DNA of 12,158 nucleotides from Sphingomonas sanxanigenens (GCA_003240855.1 QFNN01000091.1:1-12158); one strand, 5' to 3'; shown: positions 1 to 5,823, numbered from the stretch's first letter. Notes: generated from the sequence alone by a model not told the origin. A program made the numbers and translations.

Positions 1-44
1 GCAGGTTCGGCTTAGACACCCAGTTCCTAATTCAGATCAGAGGC

Positions 45-899
45 TTATGCCACTCCCGCCAACCCTCTCGGCCCAACGCGGTGAATAAGCCGGGCTAGGC
101 CCTCCGCCGCCGACGCCACGGCGCGGAGCGCGGCGACCCGCATCCGTCCGCTCGGGTGTCCGCGCGCAAAGTCATGTGCGACATCAAACGCGTCCGGCCC
201 GCCGAAATGAGCGGCGAGCGTCAACAGCGCCTCCGAGGCGCTATGCGACAGGATGCCGTCGATCCGCCCGTGATCGACGTCGAAACGATATTGATCGAGC
301 CATGGCGTGCGCGGCGAGGCCGCCATGATATTGAGCGATACGGACAGGCTGTCCGCCGGCAATTGCCGGTGCACGTCGCGATGCGCGCGATAGAGCATCA
401 GCTTGCCCTCGGCGAGGCGCGACCGCTCGATGAAACGAAGCGCGACGGCCTCACCCGGGACGCCCGCCGCCGCATCATAATCATACTCATAATAGTCGGA
501 CCAATAGCCAGGCCCCTTGTAGCCCACGGTCAGGAAGGAGAAATTATGGTCATGCGCCACACCGTAGAAGAAAGGCGCGGCGCCGCTCGCGCGCATCACC
601 GTCTCGTGCGACGCCGGCCAGAAATTGGCGCGGATGAAATATTTGCGGCCCGGCGCGTGGACCATCATCACCTGCGCGCCATAGGCGTTGCGTTCCGATT
701 GCAACCGGAAGCGGTTCTTCAGCTCAGCGATGGCGAGATCCGCGAGGAAGTCGCGATTAGCGCCGAGCCGCGCAAGCCATGGCCCCGCAGCCGCGAAACT
801 CTCCTCGTCGTCAGGGTCAAAAGCCGGAGACTCGAGATATTCGACCAGCTCCGCAAGCGCGATGGGGGATATGCCGCCCGCATCGATCAGGCGCGGCAT
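45..899 (-). CDS. Cupin-like protein with HDH metal-site motif and HEAT-like C-terminus, function unknown
   Basis: I do not recognise a named family for this 284-aa protein. Its centre (about residues 75-195) reads as a beta-rich cupin-like fold. It carries a His-Asp-His motif at H116-D-H118 followed by NFSF, resembling the HDHxxS first metal motif of cysteine-dioxygenase-type cupins. Two further histidines at H173 and H177 are placed where a second cupin motif would supply the third ligand. An aromatic, acidic YYEYDYD stretch follows at 136-142. The C-terminus (about 220-270) is helical and HEAT-like. There is no signal peptide or membrane segment. The start is supported by a GGGGAGGGG Shine-Dalgarno 5 nt upstream. 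It overlaps the end of the upstream gene by 13 nt, so the two are translationally coupled. Metal-dependent oxidation or hydroxylation of the small peptide encoded upstream is inference; a structural role is equally open. Confidence 0.8.
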   Translation of the reverse strand: MPRLIDAGGISPIALAELVEYLESPAFDPDDEESFAAAGPWLARLGANRDFLADLAIAELKNRFRLQSERNAYGAQVMMVHAPGRKYFIRANFWPASHETVMRASGAAPFFYGVAHDHNFSFLTVGYKGPGYWSDYYEYDYDAAAGVPGEAVALRFIERSRLAEGKLMLYRAHRDVHRQLPADSLSVSLNIMAASPRTPWLDQYRFDVDHGRIDGILSHSASEALLTLAAHFGGPDAFDVAHDFARGHPSGRMRVAALRAVASAAEGLARLIHRVGPRGLAGVA

Positions 900-1777
900 G
901 ATGTCCCCTCCCCGGCTGAAGCCAACCGAGCTTCGACTATCGCCAGCGTGCGTTGGGCGACTTCCCCGGCCCCGTCACGCGCCAGCCGCCGCAGCATGGG
1001 CAGGGCGGCGCGCGCATCGAGCGCGATCCATTCACGCATCGCCTGCCATGCCAGATAGGGATCGTCGCCTTGCGCATATCGGGCGAACGAAGGCGCGGCG
1101 TCACGCCGCCCCATGAGGCGCAGAAGGCCAAGCATCATCTGCGCGCGCGATTGCTCAACCTCTGCTGCTGCGGTTTTCGCCAACAGTCCCGTCATACGAT
1201 CATAATCGCGGACGAGCGGCGCGCGCGACGCCTTCATCACCGCGCGAAGCGTCACCATGTCGGATTCGGCGCGCTCGATCGTCCAAGCCTCCTCGGCGCC
1301 GTCGAAGCTGACGACCAGCCCGTCCTCGACACGGCAGGCCCGCCCCGCGACGCATAGCCCCTCCGTGCGCCGCCAATGCTGCAGCATTGCTCCGCCGCCA
1401 CGCACGAAGCGGATGATCGTGCGCGCGCCGCTGAAGGTTATGACGCCCCCCTGCGCCGCGCGCGGATCGTGGAAACGAACGGCCGCGAACAGGCTTGCAG
1501 CCGGCGCGTCGAGCAGCAGCAGCCCATGCTGGTCCTCGCCGATCAGCGCGCGGATGGGCGGATCGAGGAAAGGCTCCGCGCCGAGTTGCGACATCGCCCA
1601 GTCCAGCGCGTCGCCAACCCATTTGTCGTCCCGAAGCAAGACCCCGACGCCGGTCTCCCCGTCCGGCTCCGGCAGGCGCTCCGCCCAGCCCCGCGCAAAA
1701 GCCGCACGCGCCGCGAGCGCCCGGCCGATACGCGCTTCGTCATTCAGCCACTCGGCAAGATCTGTCCCGATCCGCAT
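887..1777 (-). CDS. Uncharacterised protein with beta-rich centre and HEAT-like C-terminal helices, paralogue of the next gene
   Basis: This 296-aa protein is not a family I can name. Residues about 85-185 alternate short hydrophobic strands and turns like a cupin-type sandwich. Residues about 211-287 are amphipathic helices of HEAT type. Its C-terminal half aligns by eye with the downstream gene product. The end of the beta region followed by a xYDR/xYRFD segment matches, and so does an L-x2-L helix leading to G-x2-DA and A-x3-A-x-G. It lacks the HxH motif and the later histidines of that partner. I chose ATG 1777 over the longer frame from 1822, because 1777 falls 10 nt after the stop of the small ORF whereas 1822 would overlap it. 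Only a weak GAGCG lies upstream, so coupling is likely. It may be a non-catalytic partner or peptide-binding subunit of the HDH protein; this is inference. Confidence 0.75.
   Translation of the reverse strand: MRIGTDLAEWLNDEARIGRALAARAAFARGWAERLPEPDGETGVGVLLRDDKWVGDALDWAMSQLGAEPFLDPPIRALIGEDQHGLLLLDAPAASLFAAVRFHDPRAAQGGVITFSGARTIIRFVRGGGAMLQHWRRTEGLCVAGRACRVEDGLVVSFDGAEEAWTIERAESDMVTLRAVMKASRAPLVRDYDRMTGLLAKTAAAEVEQSRAQMMLGLLRLMGRRDAAPSFARYAQGDDPYLAWQAMREWIALDARAALPMLRRLARDGAGEVAQRTLAIVEARLASAGEGTSCRA
905..913 (-). promoter_or_regulatory. Strong ribosome binding site of the HDH cupin-like gene
   Basis: On the minus strand this reads GGGGAGGGG, ending 5 nt before the ATG at 899. It lies inside the 3' end of the upstream coding region and fixes the start of the downstream gene despite the 13-nt overlap. 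Confidence 0.7.
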
Positions 1778-1787
1778 ATCGCCGCGC

Positions 1788-1937
1788 TCAGGGCGCCGGA
1801 TGGCCGCCAAGGGCGATCGCAATGATGACCGAGATGTCGGCCACCATATCTCCGGCGGGTTCTCCCGCCGCGCCGTGGATCGCCACGGGCGATTCCAGAT
1901 CCTCGATTTCGTCGATGTCGATCACGATGTCGTGCAC
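1788..1937 (-). CDS. Small ORF, 49 aa, candidate precursor peptide of the adjacent two-protein cassette
   Basis: This is a GTG-initiated small ORF whose stop lies 10 nt before the start of the gene at 1777. The N-terminal part is strikingly acidic and isoleucine-rich (HDIVIDIDEIEDLES). The middle is a Gly/Ala/Pro linker, and the end is hydrophobic (DISVIIAIALGG) closing with HPAP. It has no Cys or Thr and only two Ser. The acidic leader, Gly-rich hinge and short hydrophobic tail resemble the layout of ribosomally made, modified peptides, but I recognise no named family. A run of six G lies 5 nt before the GTG. The frame stays open upstream to a GTG at 2000, but that extension is Pro-rich and looks non-coding. 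Coding status is inferred from position, spacing and composition. It could instead be a small accessory protein or a spurious frame. Confidence 0.5.
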   Translation of the reverse strand: MHDIVIDIDEIEDLESPVAIHGAAGEPAGDMVADISVIIAIALGGHPAP

Positions 1938-2004
1938 GCCAGCCCCCCGCGCCGCCGGAATTGGCGGTGGTCCAAAGCTAGGCGGGGGCCATCGTCGCAC
2001 CGTA

Positions 2005-2020
2005 GTTACATCGGTGTAAC
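2005..2020. promoter_or_regulatory. 16-bp palindrome GTTACA-N4-TGTAAC, candidate operator
   Basis: GTTACATCGGTGTAAC has perfect 6-bp arms around a 4-bp centre. It sits in the intergenic region between the divergently oriented small-ORF cassette and the hotdog genes, 68 nt from the small-ORF GTG and 46 nt from the ATG at 2066. The size and symmetry fit a TetR-type or similar dimeric repressor site. No regulator gene is present in the window, and I found no second copy in it. Confidence 0.45.
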
Positions 2021-2041
2021 GCCGCCGATTGCGCCGGACGC

Positions 2042-2068
2042 CATGCTGCGGCTAGACGGCGCAGCATG
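2042..2068 (+). promoter_or_regulatory. Hairpin with 9-bp perfect stem enclosing the start codon of the next gene
   Basis: CATGCTGCG (2042-2050) and CGCAGCATG (2060-2068) are perfect inverse complements separated by 9 nt. The second arm contains the ATG of the gene at 2066. In an mRNA beginning upstream, the start codon and the whole ribosome-binding position would be paired. No recognisable Shine-Dalgarno precedes this ATG. It could act as an RNA hairpin that limits initiation or as a DNA dyad for a regulator; both are inference. Confidence 0.4.
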
Positions 2069-2509
2069 AACGAGCAGATCTGGCCGGAGTTCGATCCCCG
2101 GCGCTTCGTGGAAGGCGTGTCCAATCGCCATCATGGCGGGCTGATCGGCCTCGGCTATGTCGCGCATGGCGACGACTGGGCGGAGCTTTCGATCGGCTAT
2201 GACGAACGTCTGGTCGGCGCCCCCGAAAGCGGCGTCCTCGCCTCCGGCCCGATCCTCGCGATGATGGACATGGCGACGAGCATGGCGATCTGGGTCAGGT
2301 GTCGGCGCTTCCGCACACAGGCGACGCTCGATCTGCGCGTCGATTATCTGCGCACCGCGACGCCCGGCCGCAGCGTCATCGGGCGCGGCGAATGTTATCG
2401 CCTCACCCGGTCGGTCGCCTTCGTCCGCGGGCAGGCGCATGACGGGGATCCCGCCGATCCCGTCGCGCATGTCGCCGGCACCTTCATGTTCACGGACGGA
2501 ATCAGGTGA
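2066..2509 (+). CDS. PaaI-like hotdog-fold thioesterase family protein, divergent active site
   Basis: The 147-aa product has the length and order of a PaaI-type hotdog acyl-CoA thioesterase. An N-terminal strand region is followed by the long central helix GPILAMMDMATSMAI (about 61-75). Next comes the dimer-interface strand LDLRVDYLRTATPG (about 88-101) and then C-terminal strands. The central-helix Asp (D68) is kept. The usual HGG at the helix start is replaced by GVLASG, so oxyanion or nucleophile positioning may differ from active PaaI enzymes. These cytosolic enzymes cleave acyl-CoA thioesters. The ATG is followed closely by a coupled second hotdog gene, suggesting a heteromer or two activities in one pathway. 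No clear ribosome binding site is visible and the start lies in a hairpin. An alternative start was not found, because upstream codons lead to a stop. Confidence 0.82.
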   Translation: MNEQIWPEFDPRRFVEGVSNRHHGGLIGLGYVAHGDDWAELSIGYDERLVGAPESGVLASGPILAMMDMATSMAIWVRCRRFRTQATLDLRVDYLRTATPGRSVIGRGECYRLTRSVAFVRGQAHDGDPADPVAHVAGTFMFTDGIR

Positions 2510-2892
2510 TGCCGCTGCCCCCTTATGCGCTCAGCCTCGGCCTCAGCGTCGATGGCGAGATGGACGGCGCGCCGGTGCTCGTCATGCCTTTCAGCGCGGA
2601 CGTTATGGGCCGTCCCGGCTTCGTGCATGGCGGCGCGCTGGGCGGGCTGCTGGAAATGGCGGCGGTCGCGGCTCTGCGCGCGCGTTTCGGCGACGGCGAA
2701 CAGCCGCGCATCAAGCCGGTGAACGTCACCGTCCAATATATGCGCGGCGGCCGCGAGCAGCCGACGCAGGCGGTGGGCATCGTCACTCGCCTCGGCAATC
2801 GCGTGGCGAATCTCGAGGCCTTCGCCTGGCAGGAGGATCGCAGCCGACCGATCGCCTCGGCCTGGATGAACGTCCTCCTCGCCAGGGATTAA
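2509..2892 (+). CDS. PaaI-family hotdog thioesterase
   Basis: This 127-aa single-hotdog protein has a canonical GFVHGGALGGLLEMAA segment. H40-G41-G42 opens the central helix, and an acidic residue, E49, stands where PaaI-type enzymes carry the catalytic Asp or Glu. The strand PVNVTVQYMRGG (about 70-81) is the typical dimer-interface strand. The expected activity is hydrolysis of acyl-CoA or aryl-CoA intermediates in the cytosol, releasing CoA from dead-end thioesters. The ATG at 2509 overlaps the preceding stop by 1 nt (TGATG); a GTG one codon upstream at 2506 is possible. The gene ends 7 nt from the convergent SDR gene, with no terminator-like hairpin in the gap. Substrate specificity cannot be read from the sequence. 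Confidence 0.87.
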   Translation: MPLPPYALSLGLSVDGEMDGAPVLVMPFSADVMGRPGFVHGGALGGLLEMAAVAALRARFGDGEQPRIKPVNVTVQYMRGGREQPTQAVGIVTRLGNRVANLEAFAWQEDRSRPIASAWMNVLLARD

Positions 2893-2899
2893 GCGCCTC

Positions 2900-3688
2900 T
2901 TACCCGTCGATGCTGACGCCCAGCTTCGCGTTCACCAGCCCGCCGTCGACCGTGATCGTGTCGCCGACCACATAGTCGCCCGCGCGGCTGGCGAGATAAA
3001 CCGCCGCCGCCGCCATATCCTCGGGCGCGCCAATCCGCTTCGACGGGATCGCCTTCGCCACTTCCGATCCATGATCGCGCGCAGCCTTGTTCATGTCCGA
3101 CGCAAAGGCGCCCGGCGCGATCGAGGTGACGACGATGCCGTCCTCGATCAGCCGCGCCGCCATGCGCTTGGTAAGATAGATCAGGCCCGATTTGGAGGCA
3201 TGATAGCTATAGGTCTCCCAGGGGTTGAGACGCTGGCCGTCGATCGAGGTGATGTTGATCACCTTGGCGGGATGACCGCTCGCCGCGCCGGCCTTCAGCT
3301 TCTCGTAAAGCGCCTGGGTGAGGAAGAAAGGCGACTTGAGGTTGAGGTCCATGATCTTGTCCCAGCCCTTTTCAGGGAACTGGTCAAACGGCTCGCCCCA
3401 CGCCGCGCCGGCATTGTTGACGAGAATGTCGAGCTTCGATTCATGCTCGCCCAGTTGCTCGGCAAGCGCGCGGCAACCCGCAACGGTCGACACGTCCTGC
3501 GGCAGCGCGATGCAGTTCGGCCCCAGTTCCCTGGCGGCCTCGAAGCAAGCCTCGGCCTTGCGCGACGAGATGTAGACCTTGGCGCCCTGCGCGATGAAGC
3601 CTTCGGCGATCCATTTGCCGATGTTGCGCGACCCCCCGGTGACGAGCGCGACGCGCCCTTCGAGGCTGAAAAGCTTGGCGATATCCAT
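2900..3688 (-). CDS. SDR family oxidoreductase, RhlG-like 3-oxoacyl reductase type
   Basis: This 262-aa classical short-chain dehydrogenase has the cofactor motif TGGSRNIG (17-24), NNAG (91-94) and catalytic S148, Y162 and K166 (YHASK). It ends with a DGG near the C-terminus. SSRK after the second strand favours NADPH. Several segments recall Pseudomonas RhlG, a beta-ketoacyl reductase: FSLEGRVALVTGGSR, the LAEQLGEHxxxLDILVNNAG stretch, GWDKIMDLN, and IAPGAFASDM. This is a remembered similarity, not a search result. The Gly at the sixth position of the glycine motif is Asn here, which is tolerated in some SDRs. AAGGGAG lies 7 nt before the ATG. The gene follows the acyl-CoA dehydrogenase by 17 nt and probably reduces or oxidises a 3-oxo/3-hydroxyacyl or ring ketone intermediate of the same pathway. 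Confidence 0.9.
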   Translation of the reverse strand: MDIAKLFSLEGRVALVTGGSRNIGKWIAEGFIAQGAKVYISSRKAEACFEAARELGPNCIALPQDVSTVAGCRALAEQLGEHESKLDILVNNAGAAWGEPFDQFPEKGWDKIMDLNLKSPFFLTQALYEKLKAGAASGHPAKVINITSIDGQRLNPWETYSYHASKSGLIYLTKRMAARLIEDGIVVTSIAPGAFASDMNKAARDHGSEVAKAIPSKRIGAPEDMAAAAVYLASRAGDYVVGDTITVDGGLVNAKLGVSIDG

Positions 3689-3705
3689 GTTATTTCTCCC
3701 TTGTT

Positions 3706-4848
3706 TCAGCCGCCGCGACGGATCGTTTCGCGCGCGATGACGATTTGCTGGATCTGGCTGGTGCCTTCGTAGATTCGGAACAACCGCACGTCGCGGTAGA
3801 GCCGTTCGATGCCGTGATCGGCGATATAGCCCGCGCCGCCGAAGATCTGCACGGCGCGGTCTGCGACGCGCCCGACCATCTCGGACGCGAAATATTTGGC
3901 CGCCGCCGCTTCGAGCGTAACATTGTCGCCCGCGTCCTTCTTCGCGGCGGTCTCGAGCACCAGCGCCTTCGCGGCCATCGCCTCGGTCTTTGAATCGGCG
4001 ATCATCGCCTGAATGAGCTGATGCTCGGCGATCGACTTTCCGAACTGTCGGCGCTCGCTGGCATAAGCGACGCTGTCAGCGATCAGCCGCTCGGCGACGC
4101 CGACGCAGACGCCCGAGATATGCAGCCGGCCGCGATCAAGCACGCGCATCGCGATCTTGAAGCCCTCGCCTTCCTCGCCCAGTCGGTTGGCGACGGGAAC
4201 GGCGACATCGTCGAAAATCACGTCGGCGACCTTGGCGCCCTTCTGCCCCATTTTTTTCTCGGGCTCGCCGACGCTCAGCCCCGGCAGATCGCGCGGGACC
4301 AGGAAGGCGCTGACGCCCGATGCGCCTTCGCCGCCTGTCCGCGCCATCACGGTGAACAGATCGGCCTTGTCGGCGTTGGTGATGAAACGCTTTACGCCGT
4401 TCAGCCTATAGATGTCGCCGTCGCGCACTGCGCGCGTGCGCACCGAAACGCTGTCGGATCCGACTTCCGGCTCAGTCAGCGCAAAGCTCGTCACCACTTC
4501 ACCACTGGCGATGCGCGGCAGCCATTCCGCCTTCTGCGCATCGTTGCCCGCCATCACCAGGCCCTGGCTGCCGATGCCGACATTGGTGCCGAACGAGGAA
4601 CGGAAGGCCGGCGTTGTGCGCCCCAGCTCGATCGCGACGCGCACTTCCTCGCCCATCGTCAGGCCGAGACCGCCATAGTCCTCGGCGATCGACAGGCCGA
4701 ACAGCCCCATGTCGCGCATCTCGGCCAGCACAGCCTCTGGAATCGCATCCGCAGCTTCGACTTCGGCCTCCAGCGGGCGCAACCGCTCGGCCACATAGCG
4801 CCTGACCGACTCGATCAGCGCCGCGAACGTCTCCTCGTCCATAGCCAT
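3706..4848 (-). CDS. Acyl-CoA dehydrogenase (canonical, EGT-type)
   Basis: This is a 380-aa flavin-dependent acyl-CoA dehydrogenase that introduces an alpha,beta double bond into an acyl-CoA and passes electrons to ETF. The family signature ALTEPEVGSD is at 123-132. The second signature around QIFGGAGYIADHGIERLYRD lies near the C-terminus. The catalytic Glu is E361 in YEGTSQIQ, the usual position in short- and medium-chain enzymes. Length and domain order (N-terminal helices, beta middle domain, C-terminal helices) are typical and no signal peptide is seen. Starts at 4857, 4848 and 4842 are in frame. I prefer 4848 because AAGGA lies 8 nt upstream, while it abuts 4857. It leads a two-gene operon with the RhlG-like SDR, so beta-oxidation-like desaturation followed by ketone or alcohol chemistry is likely. 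The substrate is unknown. Confidence 0.93.
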   Translation of the reverse strand: MAMDEETFAALIESVRRYVAERLRPLEAEVEAADAIPEAVLAEMRDMGLFGLSIAEDYGGLGLTMGEEVRVAIELGRTTPAFRSSFGTNVGIGSQGLVMAGNDAQKAEWLPRIASGEVVTSFALTEPEVGSDSVSVRTRAVRDGDIYRLNGVKRFITNADKADLFTVMARTGGEGASGVSAFLVPRDLPGLSVGEPEKKMGQKGAKVADVIFDDVAVPVANRLGEEGEGFKIAMRVLDRGRLHISGVCVGVAERLIADSVAYASERRQFGKSIAEHQLIQAMIADSKTEAMAAKALVLETAAKKDAGDNVTLEAAAAKYFASEMVGRVADRAVQIFGGAGYIADHGIERLYRDVRLFRIYEGTSQIQQIVIARETIRRGG

Positions 4849-4885
4849 CGCAAGCATCCTTTCCGGGGCGCTTCATCGTCCCGCC

Positions 4886-4901
4886 TTGACGTGTTCGTCA
4901 A
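4886..4901. promoter_or_regulatory. Dyad TTGACG-N4-CGTCAA in divergent promoter region, candidate operator
   Basis: TTGACG (4886-4891) and CGTCAA (4896-4901) form a perfect 6-bp inverted repeat with spacer TGTT, between the divergent acyl-CoA dehydrogenase (minus) and SDR (plus) genes. A third TTGACG copy at 4937-4942 is the probable -35 of the plus-strand promoter. The minus-strand reading of 4901-4896 is also a TTGACG that could serve as a -35 for the leftward gene, although only a weak -10 follows it. One regulator could control both directions. Confidence 0.4.
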
Positions 4902-4936
4902 CTAACGCGCTTTCCGTAGCGTCCGCCGCGAGGCGG

Positions 4937-4964
4937 TTGACGCCCACCGTCTGGCCCATATTCT
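4937..4964 (+). promoter_or_regulatory. Candidate sigma70-type promoter of the long catabolic operon
   Basis: TTGACG (4937-4942), a 16-nt spacer and TATTCT (4959-4964) make a plausible -35/-10 pair. Transcription would start near 4971, about 20 nt before the ATG at 4990. GAGAGGA at 4978-4984 is the ribosome binding site, 5 nt from that ATG. The prediction rests on consensus only. Confidence 0.45.
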
Positions 4965-4989
4965 GGCCGGAAAAAATGAGAGGATAGCC

Positions 4990-5823
4990 ATGCGTTTCAA
5001 TGGGAAGGTGGCGGTCGTCACCGGCGGCGCTTCAGGGATCGGCAAGGCGACGGCGCTTCGCTTTGCGGCGGAAGGCGCGACGGTCGTGGTCGGCGACCTG
5101 GACGAGGCCGGCGGCGCGGCGCTCGCGGAATCGTCGGGCGGCAAGATCAGTTTCCGGCGCACCGACGTCACCAGCGAAGCCGACATCGTCGCGCTGCTGA
5201 AAGCCGCGGCCGATCTGGGCGGGCTCGATATCCTCTTCAACAATGCCGGCGCGGGCGGACAGCGCGCGCGCATCGACGAGATCGACGTCGCGGGCTGGGA
5301 CATGACGATGGCGCTTCTGCTCCGCTCAGTCGCGCTCGGCATCCGCCACGCCACGCCGCTGATGGCGGCGCGCGGCGGCGGCGCGATCGTCAACACCGCC
5401 TCGATCGCAGCGCTTGCCGCGGGCGCGGCGCCAACGCCCTATTCGGTCGCCAAGGCGGGCGTGCTGCACCTCACCAAGGTCGCCGCCGCCGATCTCGCCC
5501 GCTACAAGATCCGCGTGAACGCCGTCTGCCCGGGCTTCATCACCACCAATATCTTCACCTCGGCGCTCGGCCTCGACGGCGCACAGCGCACACGGGCCGA
5601 TGCGATGATCGAAGGCATGGCCGGCCAGGCGCAGCCCATCGCGCGCGCTGGCCGCCCCGAAGATATCGCCGCCGCCGTCACCTTCCTCGCCAGTGAGGAT
5701 GCAGGTTTCATGACCGGCACCCATCTGCTCGTCGACGGCGGCATGGGCGTGGGACCGCGCCATAGCTGGGACCCGCAGCAACCGGGGCTGTTTGATGCGC
5801 TGGCCGCGATGTCGAGCAAATGA
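4990..5823 (+). CDS. SDR family oxidoreductase, NAD-type, first gene of operon, catalytic Asn absent
   Basis: This 277-aa classical SDR has TGGASGIG at 11-18 and D36 after the second strand, favouring NAD(H). It has NNAG at 84-87 and catalytic S138, Y151 and K155 (YSVAK). The helix-4 Asn that usually completes the tetrad (in VNLxG) is replaced: the segment reads MALLLRSVALGIRHA, with Leu at about 110. About 30 residues follow the DGG motif, longer than the usual tail. It probably oxidises a secondary alcohol to a ketone on the pathway substrate. The start has GAGAGGA 5 nt upstream and its stop overlaps the transporter start in an ATGA. The likely role is early oxidation after uptake, inferred from its place next to the transporter. 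Confidence 0.9.
   Translation: MRFNGKVAVVTGGASGIGKATALRFAAEGATVVVGDLDEAGGAALAESSGGKISFRRTDVTSEADIVALLKAAADLGGLDILFNNAGAGGQRARIDEIDVAGWDMTMALLLRSVALGIRHATPLMAARGGGAIVNTASIAALAAGAAPTPYSVAKAGVLHLTKVAAADLARYKIRVNAVCPGFITTNIFTSALGLDGAQRTRADAMIEGMAGQAQPIARAGRPEDIAAAVTFLASEDAGFMTGTHLLVDGGMGVGPRHSWDPQQPGLFDALAAMSSK

Noticed and set aside
1..44. Possible end of another gene or a terminator before the window start
   Set aside because: The 44 nt contain no hairpin with T run and no readable conserved frame; nothing can be supported.
156..1058. 300-aa plus-strand frame opposite the cupin-like gene
   Set aside because: Arg-rich translation without domains. The minus strand has ordered motifs, a strong ribosome binding site and gene coupling.
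1778..1822. Longer N-terminus for the beta/HEAT-like gene starting at 1822
   Set aside because: It would overlap the small ORF by 35 nt and adds an Arg/Pro-rich extension. ATG 1777 sits 10 nt after the small-ORF stop.
1257..2069. 270-aa plus-strand frame spanning the small ORF and divergent region
   Set aside because: Ser/Arg/Pro-rich with no motif. It is antisense to the beta/HEAT-like gene and runs through the palindrome and hairpin.
2890..2902. Bidirectional terminator between the convergent hotdog and SDR genes
   Set aside because: Only 7 nt separate the stops, and no GC-rich stem followed by a T run is visible there.
4021..4905. 294-aa plus-strand frame opposite the acyl-CoA dehydrogenase
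   Set aside because: It is a shadow of a gene with complete acyl-CoA dehydrogenase signatures on the minus strand.
4923..4936. CCGCC-GCGA-GGCGG inverted repeat in the divergent region
   Set aside because: Short GC-only arms of this kind arise often by chance in GC-rich DNA, and it has no clear placement relative to promoter elements beyond lying next to the -35.
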